Source: Microbulbifer rhizosphaerae
GTDB taxonomy: Bacteria; Pseudomonadota; Gammaproteobacteria; Pseudomonadales; Cellvibrionaceae
DNA length: 64,000 bases
Reading direction: 5' to 3'
NCBI RefSeq assembly: GCF_014191725.1
Contig: NZ_JACHWZ010000012.1
Span: 62,001 to 126,000 of the forward strand
The translations under genes and the position numbers were made by a program. Every line of letters begins with the position of its first letter. Positions within the stretch are counted from its first letter, which is position 1. This document shows, piece after piece, positions 1 to 8,853 of the stretch. The notes below the pieces were generated by a model. The model saw nothing but the letters and a program-made list of their open reading frames with translations, was not told the DNA's origin and searched no databases.

Positions 1-240
1 GAGACACAACTGCCCGATGCCCGGGTCTTCGGTCTGGCGCAACTCCGCCCGAGGAGGGACATGCAGAGTGATTCGCGCGGAGGCAGAGGCGCCGGTGGTG
101 GTTTCGACTCCTCTCGCGGCGGCCGAGAGGAGGACTCCCCCGCATACCAGTGTGCAGATTGCGGACTTTCCATACTCCATAAACGCAGATTCCCGACTTC
201 CACTTCCATTTCCTGCGGCCTGCCATACTTTGCTGACTGA
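1..240 (+). CDS. Partial open reading frame at the window edge, unidentified
   Basis: Frame 1 is open from the first base to a TGA at 238-240, so it may be the 3' end of a gene that begins outside the window. The product is glycine/arginine-rich around residues 26-45 and carries a CADC pair (CxxC) near residue 57 that could bind zinc. An internal ATG at 61 follows a GAGGAGGG purine run and could start a 59-residue protein instead. I do not recognise the family, and it could be non-coding. Confidence 0.25.
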   Translation, partial: ETQLPDARVFGLAQLRPRRDMQSDSRGGRGAGGGFDSSRGGREEDSPAYQCADCGLSILHKRRFPTSTSISCGLPYFAD

Positions 241-408
241 CCTTACCAGTCTATCAGCCCGGTGGTTTTTGCAAGGCAATTCCCCGGCAGCCCCTCGATA
301 TCTGGCGCCGGGAACTCCAGCCCCCGGCTCTTGCTCTGGCGCCTCATTACCGCCCCGGTTAGGCTGCGCACTCCCCGAAACCGGGTGGCAGGGAAAACGT
401 GTCAAGGA

Positions 409-702
409 TCATGCAGCTTTCGCCTTTCGGCTATCGGGCTTGCCGGCGCGACCAGGGATACGCTTTTCCATATAGCGACTGGGCCAGATGGTTTCAGGGT
501 CTATACCGATAGCAGCAGCAATGATGCGTTCCCCCTTGGGCCAGGGGGCATCCAGTGCTTTGGTCAGAGTGCCAGGTGATTTGTAGCCATGGTGACGCGA
601 GAGTCTACGCAATGACCAACCGGCTTTCTCAAGGGCCGCCTTTATGTCTGCGCGATGCCAGTCTTTACGGGCTGGTTTTTTCGGTAGCTTTTTTTCGTTC
701 AT
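409..702 (-). CDS. Ner-like helix-turn-helix regulator (Mu/Nlp/SfsB type)
   Basis: This 97-residue protein has the layout of phage Mu Ner and its host homologue Nlp/SfsB. The line DWHRADIKAALEKAGWSLRRLS is the start of the HTH, followed by GYKSPGTLTKALDAPWPKGERIIAAAIG and the diagnostic PETIWPSRY. Ner proteins bind DNA and repress early or repressor promoters in Mu-like phages. It lies back to back with a phage-type repressor gene 157 bp away, the arrangement of ner and c in Mu. No MuA transposase follows it in the window, so this is a regulatory relic or a domesticated pair. Confidence 0.8.
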   Translation of the reverse strand: MNEKKLPKKPARKDWHRADIKAALEKAGWSLRRLSRHHGYKSPGTLTKALDAPWPKGERIIAAAIGIDPETIWPSRYMEKRIPGRAGKPDSRKAKAA

Positions 703-859
703 GTATAAACAGTGTTTAGAGGCAAATACGAATGTTTGCTTTGTTTATCACGCAGCAAATTACGCACACAGCCACCCAAAGTCAACAATATATTACGCAA
801 ACATCGTCTTTATAGAGCAAGAAAAATGAACAGACACAACAGATTACGCGGGATCGGAT
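703..859. promoter_or_regulatory. Divergent control region with ATTACGC direct repeats
   Basis: The AT-rich gap between the divergent ner-like and repressor genes carries ATTACGC three times, at 759-765, 792-798 and 843-849, plus one near copy ATCACGC at 747-753. Repeated copies in one orientation between two phage regulators look like operator half-sites. Which protein binds them is not shown. Confidence 0.45.
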
Positions 860-1558
860 ATGACTGACGAGCAGCGGACAGAGGGATCTATCCCAGATTC
901 AAGAATCGAGCAGTTGCCAAGCCGGATAAAGCTTGCCATGAATGGAGCATCCATCCGCGCTTTCGCTGAAAAAGCTGGCATAGCGGAAGGAACTCTGCGC
1001 AATTTAATATCAGGAGGCATCCCCAGGCTTGACAACGTATTACGCATTGCCGACGCCGCAGAGGTATCCGCCGCCTGGCTCGCCACCGGTGAAGGACAAA
1101 TGCGCCCTTGGGAAGAGTCCGCCAGCGGCGGGTCGCTGTACGGGATTTCTACTTTCCAGGAGGTCATCGACCGCGTGGAGGAACGGCTCAAACAGGAGGA
1201 GACCATTCCCGTGCCACCGGCCCGGGTACTCCGGGAACCAGAGCTCTTGCAGGCGAAACAGCAGCTTGTGTCAGTTCCACAGAATGACGGCGTGCGGTCT
1301 CATGCGGACTGGCTTCTTATCCACGTCTTCGGGGAGATACCTCCTACCAGGCAGGGCGAACTCCGTAAGTTGTCGATGCCGGCCCGCCTTCGCCGCGCCG
1401 ACGAAGCCTTGACGGAAATGGAGAAGGAGATGAACTACAAGCCTCCCGCAATATGGCGGGAGGTTCTCAAAAGCCTCATTTTCTCCCACGGCCTGGATGA
1501 GGCGGGTGCGGCGCTGCTGCTGGATCGCCTCCGGCTTGAATTTGAAGCGCGGAAATAA
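860..1558 (+). CDS. Phage-type HTH repressor (CI/Mu c-like)
   Basis: The 232-residue protein begins with a CI-type HTH at about residues 20-75 (RIKLAMNGASIRAFAEKAGIAEGTLRNLISGG, then LDNVLRIADAAEVSAAWLATGEG). This is the form common in Mu-like repressors, where the WLATGEG segment follows helix 5. The rest, rich in charged helix, is probably for oligomerisation and shows no peptidase S24 Ser/Lys pair that I can see. It is divergent from the ner-like gene and presumably controls it. No other phage gene is nearby. Confidence 0.75.
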   Translation: MTDEQRTEGSIPDSRIEQLPSRIKLAMNGASIRAFAEKAGIAEGTLRNLISGGIPRLDNVLRIADAAEVSAAWLATGEGQMRPWEESASGGSLYGISTFQEVIDRVEERLKQEETIPVPPARVLREPELLQAKQQLVSVPQNDGVRSHADWLLIHVFGEIPPTRQGELRKLSMPARLRRADEALTEMEKEMNYKPPAIWREVLKSLIFSHGLDEAGAALLLDRLRLEFEARK

Positions 1559-1793
1559 TGCGCCCTGCTTCGGGCCTCGCAGGGGGGATGCTTCGCCTGT
1601 CCACCCTGCAAAGTTTTCCGCGCTTAAACCGGCGCCATTGAGCTTCACACGCTTCTCCAACAGCCTGTAAAGGAAGCGGTTCCCTATCAGTCGGCCTGCA
1701 ATCAGGTCCCGCTTGATTCAAAGCAGAGGTCGCCAGGTGCCCTCCTCTCCCTTGCAACATCTTCCCCACCAGCTATTTTTCCAATAGGAGCGG

Positions 1794-2591
1794 GTGCAGC
1801 CGCTACCGATAAAATTCACAGAGACCCGGAGCCCCGCCATACTCACCGAGAGTGGCGCAATGCCCGGGACAATAACGTCTGTCTATCCGGACTCGACCCC
1901 CATGTTGATAGCGCACCGAGGCGATAAAATCCGCCAACCGGAAAACACCATCGCCGCATTTGAAGCCGCCCACGGACTGGGAGCCTGCGCCATACAGACT
2001 GAGATCCAATTCAGCGCGGAAGGCACCCCTTGGTGTTGCGGCGACGATGTTCTGCAGCTATCTTCTGGCGACGGGAAACGCCCGTTTCATCAGTTCAGCG
2101 ATCGCGAGTTGAGCCGGCAGCCTCTCACGACATTTTCCCATCTGGTGGACTGGGCCCGGCGCCACCGGCACCTGGACTGGTTTGTGGAGGTGGATGCGAA
2201 GAGCCTGAGCAGAATGGGCGAGCGGGCGGTGGCATCGCTGGCGGAGCAATTTCCGGAAGAGTGCGAATCCTTTGCCCTGCTCTCGCGGGACTGCCACAGC
2301 CTGCGCCTGGCTCGTAGCCTGGGCTGCCACCAGGTTGCCCTGAAGGTGCTGAGCGTGGCGCAGAGCCTGTGCGCGGAAGTGGTTACCCTGGCGCCCGACT
2401 ATGTGTTTATTCGCAATCACCGGGTCGACTGCGAAGAGCTGCCACCGGGCCCCTGGCAATGGGTCGTCTACGAGATAAACTCCGCGGAGGAGGCGGTGCG
2501 CTGGCGCGACCGCGGCGCCCACCACATCCTCACCGGCAACTTGCCACTATTGATGCGCTCCCGGGAAGCCAGCGATGTCTACGGATTTTGA
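1794..2591 (+). CDS. Degenerate glycerophosphodiester phosphodiesterase-family protein
   Basis: The fold signature is present: LIAHRG and PENTIAAFEAA near residues 37-60. The metal and catalytic segment is altered. Where active GDPDs read ExD and then HD, this protein reads QTE followed by GDD, so one metal ligand becomes Gln, another becomes Glu, and the second catalytic His becomes Gly. It is therefore likely inactive or changed in chemistry. The start is uncertain: GTG 1794 gives 265 residues, ATG 1860 or ATG 1902 (MLIAHRG) are shorter options. It overlaps the next gene by 17 bp, so the two are co-transcribed and both point to glycerophosphodiester/glycerol-3-phosphate metabolism. Confidence 0.75.
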   Translation: MQPLPIKFTETRSPAILTESGAMPGTITSVYPDSTPMLIAHRGDKIRQPENTIAAFEAAHGLGACAIQTEIQFSAEGTPWCCGDDVLQLSSGDGKRPFHQFSDRELSRQPLTTFSHLVDWARRHRHLDWFVEVDAKSLSRMGERAVASLAEQFPEECESFALLSRDCHSLRLARSLGCHQVALKVLSVAQSLCAEVVTLAPDYVFIRNHRVDCEELPPGPWQWVVYEINSAEEAVRWRDRGAHHILTGNLPLLMRSREASDVYGF

Positions 2592-3783
2592 TGTCCTGGT
2601 AGTAGGCGCGGGAATCCAGGGCGCCGGCGCCGCTGAAGCACTGGCGGCTGCCGGCTACCGGGTAGTGATCCTGGAGCAGACAGGCATAGCTGCAGCCACC
2701 TCCTCTCGGTCCTCCAAATTGATCCACGGTGGTCTCCGCTATCTGGAGAGCGGCCAGTTCCCTCTGGTGCGCGAGTGCCTGCGGGAGCGCCGCTGGCTGC
2801 TGGTGAACAAGCCGCAGCTGGTGCGAATGGTGCCCTTCTATATTCCCGTCTATCGCCATAGCAGAAGATCTCCGTGGATGGTGCGCCTGGGGCTCAGCCT
2901 GTATGCACTGCTCTCCGGGTTATTCAGCGGCCAGTCACGCTTTCGCGCCCTGCCGAAATCCCAGTGGAACGACCTCTCCGGACTCAACCGGGAGGACCTG
3001 CTGGCGGTCTACCGCTACTTCGACGCCCAGACCGACGACGCCGCCCTGACCCGCGATGTAGTGGAATCCGCGATCGCAAACGGCGCGCAGCTGATCTGCC
3101 CCGGCAGTTTGGTAGGAGCGGAACTCACCCACAACGGCATGCGCATTGACTACGTGGCCGACGGCCAGTTGCACACTCTGCATACCCGCGCCCTGGTCAA
3201 TTGCAGCGGCCCCTGGGTGAGAGACACAAACGCTCTGTGCAGCCCGGCAGCACCGCTGCCACCACTGGAACTGGTGGCCGGCAGCCATATAAAGTTGCCC
3301 CTGTCCCTCGGCGAGCGGATTTTCTATGTGGAAGCGGAGGACGGACGCGCGGTGTTTGTGATGCCGTGGCAGGGAAAAACGCTGGTGGGGACCACCGAGC
3401 GCAGCTACCGTGGCGATCCCCGCGATGTAGCCCCCACCATCGAGGAGGAGAGCTATCTGCTGCGTACGGTACAACGCTATTTCCCCCAGACCCGCTCGAT
3501 GCAGCTGGACAATATTTGCGACAGCTTTGCCGGCCTGCGGGTACTGCCGCAGACACCGCAGATGCCCTTTTCACGCCCGCGCGAGACACTGATCAGTTGC
3601 GACAACAACAGGAAGCCCCGCGTACTGGTGGTGGCCGGCGGCAAGCTCACGTCCTACCGCGCCACCGCGCGCAGGATTGTGAAAAAGCTGCGCCCGACAC
3701 TGGAGGCCGGGCCCGGGAACGGCGACAAGCTGCCGAGGAACAACAAGAGAACGGCCGTCTCGGAAAAGGAGCGCAACCTGTAG
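2575..3783 (+). CDS. FAD-dependent glycerol-3-phosphate dehydrogenase-like protein, short
   Basis: GlpD-family flavoprotein that would oxidise sn-glycerol 3-phosphate to dihydroxyacetone phosphate at the membrane. The N-terminal Rossmann motif VVGAGIQGAGAAEALAAAG and the family signature SSRSSKLIHGGLRYLESG (near residue 42) are clear, and GTTERSY plus VVAGGKLTSYRATA near the C-terminus close the FAD domain. At 402 residues it lacks most of the helical C-terminal domain of roughly 500-residue GlpD proteins. A TAG stop follows a charged tail, and I see no remnant of the missing domain downstream. It overlaps the GDPD-like gene upstream. Confidence 0.85.
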   Translation: MSTDFDVLVVGAGIQGAGAAEALAAAGYRVVILEQTGIAAATSSRSSKLIHGGLRYLESGQFPLVRECLRERRWLLVNKPQLVRMVPFYIPVYRHSRRSPWMVRLGLSLYALLSGLFSGQSRFRALPKSQWNDLSGLNREDLLAVYRYFDAQTDDAALTRDVVESAIANGAQLICPGSLVGAELTHNGMRIDYVADGQLHTLHTRALVNCSGPWVRDTNALCSPAAPLPPLELVAGSHIKLPLSLGERIFYVEAEDGRAVFVMPWQGKTLVGTTERSYRGDPRDVAPTIEEESYLLRTVQRYFPQTRSMQLDNICDSFAGLRVLPQTPQMPFSRPRETLISCDNNRKPRVLVVAGGKLTSYRATARRIVKKLRPTLEAGPGNGDKLPRNNKRTAVSEKERNL

Positions 3784-3823
3784 CGGGGCGTTTGCCAATG
3801 ATTCACCCGCTTCCGGACAGCGG

Positions 3824-4264
3824 TTACTGTCGGGCGAAGTAATTACCCGACCTATCCTTGACCGAATCGGGCACCAGGCCACCCCACTCGGTGAGCAGTT
3901 CTTCCGAATTTTCGGAGGGAGATCGCAGGGTAAAGAGCGGTTCATTTACCTGATAGACCTGTACGCCGTATCTATTTTTCACGTCGCCGTTATCGTAGGA
4001 GCGGAAACGGACAGCCGCCTTGTTGTCGCTCGCTTGGAGGGTACAACGAATACGCGAATCGGACTGATAGCCGGTGATGTTCAGCAGACAGCGGTCACCC
4101 GCAACTTCGAGGCGGTACTCCACCAGCATGGCCGCTCCACCCGGGTCCTCCCCGAGCTTTTCGCTGAATGTATAGAGACCGTCCCACTCCGCACTGGACT
4201 GGCAGGCGGAGGCGAGGGAAAGCAGCAAGACGCAAAGCGCCGTCATAGAGAATCTTTTAAACAC
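3824..4264 (-). CDS. Small predicted lipoprotein, possible immunity partner
   Basis: The 146-residue product starts at a GTG with GAGAGG eight bases upstream. Its signal peptide ends in a lipobox, LASAC with Cys21, so it should be an outer- or inner-membrane lipoprotein. The mature part starts WDGLYTFSEKLGE and looks like a small beta-rich domain (DUF5991-like, from memory, unverified). It lies 12 bp downstream of a peptidoglycan-hydrolase-like gene in the same orientation. That spacing resembles effector/immunity pairs, but the function is not shown. Confidence 0.65.
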   Translation of the reverse strand: MFKRFSMTALCVLLLSLASACQSSAEWDGLYTFSEKLGEDPGGAAMLVEYRLEVAGDRCLLNITGYQSDSRIRCTLQASDNKAAVRFRSYDNGDVKNRYGVQVYQVNEPLFTLRSPSENSEELLTEWGGLVPDSVKDRSGNYFARQ

Positions 4265-4276
4265 GAATCCAACCTC

Positions 4277-5126
4277 TCAGCCCAAATATCCCTGCTGAAG
4301 CCCTTTTTCATACTTCTGCCGGACCTTGACGGAAATTTCTGCCGGAGTTATGACACCGTCTTCGTCCTTGTCGAATCCGGAGTTTTGCTCATAGGTTTTC
4401 GCTCCGCGACGAAACAATGCTTCGCCCGGGTCCATACCTATCGCTACGGGGTACAGGATGGCCATATAAATGTCTTCCAGCGTCTTCAGCTTGCCCTTAT
4501 ACGGCAGGAAGTATTTTTCGACATAATCCAGCTGTTTTTCCGCAGTCATTTTTGCCAGCTCTTCTGTCGTGGTACCCAGCCCCCGAGCCGTCCTGGGCAT
4601 AAACTGGATCAACCCCGTGGCACCACTGCCGGCTGCGTTTTTTATAGAGGGGCTGAACGTTTCGCCGGTTTCAAAGGCCATGCAGGACATCAGGAAATCC
4701 GGCGATATGCCGAGATTCACCGAGATCTGCCTGACCCTGGTCCTGAATGCGGCGGATACTTTGGCCCCCCAGGCGATAGCGCCGGAGGCCCCACGGCCGG
4801 CCGCTTCGCCAGCGGGCCTATTGCTCCGCGACGGGTGCACGGAAAAAGCGCCGCTAAAGTACGCGGGCCTCTCAGTCACATACCCCGCGCGAGGCTGCGC
4901 CATGTGGTACCGGCGACATCGACCCGCCCGTCGGGCCTGACGAAACCGACCACCCTCCTCTGAAAGTCCCTGATCCGGTCGAGCGTATGGGGACCGATCA
5001 GGCCCCAGCAGGGCCCAGGGAACACGGGTAGCCCGGTTTAGCAATTCCTGCACCAAATCTGACATCATCGGGGAAATTTCTGCCCTTGAGACCGACGGAA
5101 CCGGTCAATTCGGCGAGAAACTTCGT
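4277..5126 (-). pseudogene. Decayed peptidoglycan-binding / transglycosylase-type protein with frameshifts
   Basis: The C-terminal half is an intact lysozyme-like SLT domain (FETGETFSPSIKNAAGSGATGLIQFMP near 150 codons from the end) followed by an EF-hand loop DKDEDGVITPAE. The N-terminal peptidoglycan-binding half makes sense only with frame changes. A segment KGRNFPDDVR joins LVQELLNRA after removing one base of the AAA at 5055-5057. GLIGPHTLDRIRDFQRRV appears after removing one base of the CCCC at 5003-5006. The frame returns near 4883-4890 only if one base is added. Upstream an AAGGAG (complement 5133-5138) sits six bases before ACG at 5124-5126, where an ATG would be expected. Either the gene is decaying or the assembly has homopolymer errors. 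A 263-codon frame from 5068 stays open by chance. Confidence 0.7.
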
Positions 5127-5346
5127 ATCCAACTCCTTAGAAATCCTGATGGGGTAAAGTGTAAAAAATAGGGGAGACTCAAAATGCGGAACTGTTCACA
5201 GGTAGGCCCTATCAGGGTCGGTTTCAATTGACTATACCTGCGCCCAAGTTGGTGGGTCCAGAGGCGTGATCGGGATAAACTATACGCTGTTCCCATTGCG
5301 GACTGCCGCGCCGGCAACACAGCTGCTTTTAACCTGAAGTCGAGAT

Positions 5347-6324
5347 ATGCCCAACCACCTTTCCCATCGCTTCTGCACCGCCCCACTGATGGACTGGAGT
5401 GACCGCCATTGCCGCTACATGTGGCGGCTGTTCAGCAGGCGCGCGCTGTTGTATACGGAGATGGTGACCACCGGCGCCATCCTGCACGGCGATCGCGAAC
5501 GACACCTTCAATTCGACGCCGTTGAGCAGCCCCTGGCTCTACAGATCGGCGGCAGCGACCCGCGGGAGCTGGCGGAGTGTGCGCGCATCGCTGAGCAGTT
5601 GGGCTACAGCGAGGTCAACTTGAACTGCGGCTGCCCCAGCGACCGGGTGCAGTCCGGCCGCTTCGGCGCCTGCCTGATGGCCGAACCGGAACTGGTGGCC
5701 GACGGTCTGGCAGCGATGCGCGATGCGGTGTCCATTCCCGTCACGGTTAAGCACCGCATCGGTATCGACGACATGGAGGACTACACCGGCCTCACCCGCT
5801 TTGTAGAGGCACAGTCGGGCGTCGGCGCAATCACCTTTATCGTGCACGCGCGCAAGGCCTGGCTGAACGGCCTGAGCCCCAAGGAAAACCGGGAGATACC
5901 GCCCCTCGACCACCCGATGGTGTACCGGCTGAAGAGGGACTATCCGCAACTGGAAATCGTGCTCAATGGCGGCATCAACACCCTGGATGAGTGCCGGCAA
6001 CATTTGCAGCACCTGGATGGTGTTATGCTCGGGCGTGCCGCCTACCAGCATCCAGCCCTGCTGGCCCGGGTTGACAGCGAACTCTTCGGCGAAGCGCCGG
6101 GGCCCACCGCCGCAGAGGTAGTGGAGCGCATGTTGCCCTATATTGAACGGGAACTGGGCCGAGGGGCGCGGCTGAACCACATCAGCCGGCATATGCTCGG
6201 GCTCTTCCAGGGGCTCCCGGGAGCGCGCCGTTTCCGCCGCCACCTGAGCGAACACGCCCACAAGAGCGGCGCCGGCCCGGAGGTGGTGGAACAGGCGCTG
6301 GCGCTGGTAAATCGGGCAGCATAA
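5347..6324 (+). CDS. dusA: tRNA-dihydrouridine(20/20a) synthase DusA
   Basis: FMN enzyme that reduces uridine 20/20a in the tRNA D-loop with NADPH. The protein (325 residues) matches DusA through its length: [13 protein letters not shown] at the start, [19 protein letters not shown], the catalytic-cysteine region [21 protein letters not shown] near residue 97, [32 protein letters not shown] and [15 protein letters not shown] is typical of DusA rather than DusB or DusC. It stands alone, with the tal gene 230 bp downstream. Confidence 0.95.
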   Translation: MPNHLSHRFCTAPLMDWSDRHCRYMWRLFSRRALLYTEMVTTGAILHGDRERHLQFDAVEQPLALQIGGSDPRELAECARIAEQLGYSEVNLNCGCPSDRVQSGRFGACLMAEPELVADGLAAMRDAVSIPVTVKHRIGIDDMEDYTGLTRFVEAQSGVGAITFIVHARKAWLNGLSPKENREIPPLDHPMVYRLKRDYPQLEIVLNGGINTLDECRQHLQHLDGVMLGRAAYQHPALLARVDSELFGEAPGPTAAEVVERMLPYIERELGRGARLNHISRHMLGLFQGLPGARRFRRHLSEHAHKSGAGPEVVEQALALVNRAA

Positions 6325-6335
6325 TCCGTTTTGGA

Positions 6336-6434
6336 AGCTGTTTGGAGTCATGTAGGGAACTCTCCAGGGCCGAGTGGGGTCCCGGAAAGCAGTATCCATC
6401 CGGCCCCGCGCTGAAAACTCCAAACAGGCTCTCA
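6336..6434. repeat. Dispersed palindromic element, copy A
   Basis: About 99 bp with imperfect terminal inverted repeats: AAGCTGTTTGGAGTCAT on the left and AAACTCCAAACAGGCTCTC on the right. On the reverse strand it shares its ends and internal blocks (GGGGCCGG, GCTTTCCGGGAC, CCTGGAGAG) in the same order with copy B at 22687-22884. It fills the gap between dusA and tal. It looks like a non-autonomous insertion element, with no coding capacity. Confidence 0.6.
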
Positions 6435-6557
6435 AGGCGGGCACCAGGGTGGATTTGGTACAAGTATTAGAGGCCCGTTTCTGCGTATGCTTACCGATCC
6501 GCCGCCCGGTCAAAATCGGCCGGCGGGATCACCGATGAATATCGAGGAACGGGCAAC

Positions 6558-7559
6558 ATGAGAGGAAAGATGAACAAACTGGAACAACTCAGGCAGCGCA
6601 GCCAAGTGGTTGCGGATACCGGGGATATCGAGGCCATCCGCCGCTACCGCCCCCACGACGCCACCACCAACCCTTCGCTGCTGTTCAAGGCCGCACAACT
6701 GCCCCAGTACCGGGAGCATATCGCCGCGTCCCTGGCCTGGGCGCAAAACCATTCCGGCGACAGGGCGAAACTCGCGGCGATAAAGCTGGCGGTGGCCATC
6801 GGAGGCGAGATACTGCAGCTGGTGCCCGGAGTGGTGTCCACCGAGGTGGATGCGCGCCTGTCTTTCGACACCCGCGCCACCATCGATTACGCGCGCCGCC
6901 TGATCGCCCTCTACGAGCAGGCCGGTGTCGAGCGCGAGCGGGTGCTGATCAAGGTCGCGTCCACCTGGGAGGGCATCGCCGCTGCGGGAGTGCTGGAGCG
7001 CGAGGGCATTCACTGCAACCTGACCCTGCTGTTCAGTTTCTGCCAGGCGGTGGCCTGCGCAGAGGCCGGGGTGACACTGATCTCCCCATTTGTGGGCCGG
7101 ATTCTCGACTGGCACAAGGCCAACAGCGGCCGGGATCACTACAGTCCGGAGGAGGACCCCGGGGTGGTATCGGTACGCGGCATCTACCAGTACTACAAGT
7201 CCCGCGACTACCCGACCATCGTGATGGGCGCCAGCTTCCGCAATACGGGGGAGATCGAAGCCCTGGCCGGCTGCGACCGCCTCACCATCAGCCCCCAGTT
7301 GCTGCAAGCTCTGGAGGAGGATCCCACGGCTCTGGCGGCGGGCTTGGAGACCGACGTGGAACGGGAGCCGCGCCCGGCACGGCCACTGAGTGAGGCGGAG
7401 TTCCGCTACCAATTGAACAACGACGCCATGGCCACCGAGAAGCTGGCAGAGGGCATCCGCAACTTCGTGCAGGACCAGGAGCGGCTGGAATCCCTGCTCC
7501 GGCAACAGATTGAGGGAGCGGCCAAAGACAATGCTGCAGCAAATTCGCAAGCTTTTTGA
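6558..7559 (+). CDS. tal: Transaldolase (TalB type)
   Basis: Pentose-phosphate enzyme that moves a dihydroxyacetone unit from sedoheptulose 7-phosphate to glyceraldehyde 3-phosphate. Diagnostic segments are [24 protein letters not shown], the Schiff-base lysine in [13 protein letters not shown] (about residue 135), [22 protein letters not shown] and [13 protein letters not shown]. Length (333 residues) is normal. Two starts are possible: ATG 6558 after GAGGAAC, or ATG 6570, which gives the N-terminus MNKLEQL. The last 29 bases overlap the terB-like gene. Confidence 0.95.
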   Translation: MRGKMNKLEQLRQRSQVVADTGDIEAIRRYRPHDATTNPSLLFKAAQLPQYREHIAASLAWAQNHSGDRAKLAAIKLAVAIGGEILQLVPGVVSTEVDARLSFDTRATIDYARRLIALYEQAGVERERVLIKVASTWEGIAAAGVLEREGIHCNLTLLFSFCQAVACAEAGVTLISPFVGRILDWHKANSGRDHYSPEEDPGVVSVRGIYQYYKSRDYPTIVMGASFRNTGEIEALAGCDRLTISPQLLQALEEDPTALAAGLETDVEREPRPARPLSEAEFRYQLNNDAMATEKLAEGIRNFVQDQERLESLLRQQIEGAAKDNAAANSQAF

Positions 7560-7995
7560 ACAGATCGGCAGCAGCACCGACGTAGAGGTGCGCAACGAGC
7601 AGGATGTGCGCGTGATCAGCGCTGCTCTGCTCGCCGAAGTGGCGACAGTGGACCAGAACCTGGACCAGCGAGAGCAGGACACCCTGATCCGGTTGCTACA
7701 GGAGCATTATCACCTGGACGCCGACGATGCCGAACAGCTGGTGTACGACGCCCTGGCACGCCGCGACCAGGCCACCTCCCTGTTCGAGTTCACGCAGGCG
7801 GTCAACGAACGGCTCGACGAGCACAACAAGTATCTGCTGGTGCGCCAGATGTGGCAGGTGGCACTGGCAGACGAAGTGATCGAGACCTTCGAGGAACACC
7901 TGATCCGCCGCGTCGCGGAACTGGTCTATCTCCCCCACGGGCTGTTTACACGGGCGCGGGCAGAGGCGAGGGAGATGAAGAAGAATGATGAATGA
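7531..7995 (+). CDS. TerB-family protein (tellurite-resistance TerB-like fold)
   Basis: A 154-residue all-helical protein. [32 protein letters not shown] resembles the TerB metal-binding helical repeat, and the ending [19 protein letters not shown] is typical of the short cytosolic TerB family in gammaproteobacteria. ATG 7531 was chosen because a GAGGGAG lies 12 bp upstream and family members begin there. It overlaps the 3' end of tal and is probably co-translated with it. The physiological role is unknown, and tellurite resistance should not be assumed. Confidence 0.8.
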   Translation: MLQQIRKLFEQIGSSTDVEVRNEQDVRVISAALLAEVATVDQNLDQREQDTLIRLLQEHYHLDADDAEQLVYDALARRDQATSLFEFTQAVNERLDEHNKYLLVRQMWQVALADEVIETFEEHLIRRVAELVYLPHGLFTRARAEAREMKKNDE

Positions 7996-8100
7996 TGAAT
8001 ACGCGGTCTGATGCCGTGTCTGCCGGAGGAAATGGGGGCCGCGCCTTGACCACTGAAATAGCGGGATCGGGATTTACGGGCCGCGCAGTTTGCATATCCT

Positions 8101-8135
8101 ATTCCGCATTCCGCATTCCGCATTCCGCATTCCGC
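8101..8135. repeat. Five perfect copies of the heptamer ATTCCGC
   Basis: ATTCCGC is repeated five times without mismatch and followed by ATTCATCATT. The reverse complement of that last decamer, AATGATGAAT, occurs at 7984-7993 and again overlapping at 7991-8000, so the array is bounded by an inverted pair. The site lies between the convergent terB-like and STAS genes. It belongs to a known type of heptanucleotide repeat rather than to a coding sequence. Confidence 0.8.
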
Positions 8136-8150
8136 ATTCATCATTAAAAA

Positions 8151-8681
8151 TCAGTGCATGCGCGCGGAGGGCTTGGCGGGTTCGGATTCGAGTTCCAGAG
8201 TGTGCACCAGATCGCGAAAGGTCTCGGCGTTGTGTTCGTTCATGCTCATCAACACCCGGTGCGCTTCCAGTACCTTCTCGCGCGCGGCACATTCGTCCGG
8301 GGTTTTACATTGCAGCGGCTTGGGCTGGGTGCGGTAGTTGCGGTGTTCGCCGCTGACCTCGATCAGCGCATCGAAGCCCATGGCGTCCAGCAGGTGGCGG
8401 ATACCCTTGTCGGCGCTCAGGGCGAGGGGTTTGCGGCAGCCGCGCTCCAGCGCGCGAATGGCGATTTTCGCCATCAACCCCAGGGTGGTGCTGTCCACAC
8501 CCTCGGCATCGTGCAGATCGAAGATCACATCCTTGAAATCGTTGTGCGCGAACATGTCGTTGATGAAATTATCAAAAGAAGTGCACAGGTTGAGGCGCAC
8601 ATCACCCGCCAGCTTGATGACGTAGATGCCTTTGTGGGCTCCAACCATTATTTGCCCAGACTGCATAACAACCTCTGGCAC
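8151..8681 (-). CDS. STAS-domain anti-anti-sigma factor (RssC-like)
   Basis: The first 105 residues form a STAS domain: GIYVIKLAGDVRLN, then VIFDLHDAEGVDSTTLGLMAKI, where the Ser of DSTTLG (about residue 65) is the phosphorylatable position of SpoIIAA-type antagonists. A charged tail of about 65 residues follows. It is the downstream partner of the PP2C response regulator at 8854-10065 and is presumably its substrate. The same pairing beside tal and vacJ/mlaA is known in Pseudomonas (PA2796-PA2800 region, from memory), where it acts on RpoS-linked or anti-sigma signalling. Confidence 0.85.
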   Translation of the reverse strand: MPEVVMQSGQIMVGAHKGIYVIKLAGDVRLNLCTSFDNFINDMFAHNDFKDVIFDLHDAEGVDSTTLGLMAKIAIRALERGCRKPLALSADKGIRHLLDAMGFDALIEVSGEHRNYRTQPKPLQCKTPDECAAREKVLEAHRVLMSMNEHNAETFRDLVHTLELESEPAKPSARMH

Positions 8682-8853
8682 ACCCTATGAGCGGCAATTG
8701 CACCGCTGGCATGGATGGCGAAAGTTCACTTTTGGAGAACCACCATTTCAAATGCGGGAAACATTTAAATTAGTGCATAAAGTAGGCAGAGCTTACTCCT
8801 GACCTGAGAGGCAGGCAAGAGGTAACTAACATCGCACAAAACGGACTGGATGG

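Noticed and set aside
17-579. Two plus-strand frames across the window start and the ner-like gene
   Set aside because: The second overlaps the ner-like gene in antisense. Neither shows a domain or good start signal. Only the frame open from base 1 was kept, as a weak candidate.
6510-7682. 390-codon open frame on the minus strand across tal
   Set aside because: It lies fully opposite the transaldolase and start of terB, has no start signal and reads as a low-similarity shadow of GC-rich coding sequence.
8101-8135. CRISPR-like array
   Set aside because: The units are seven bases with no spacers, so it is a simple tandem repeat.
8090-8356. ORF with repeated FRIPHSAFRIPHS text
   Set aside because: It is the translation of the ATTCCGC heptamer repeat continued into the STAS gene in the wrong frame.
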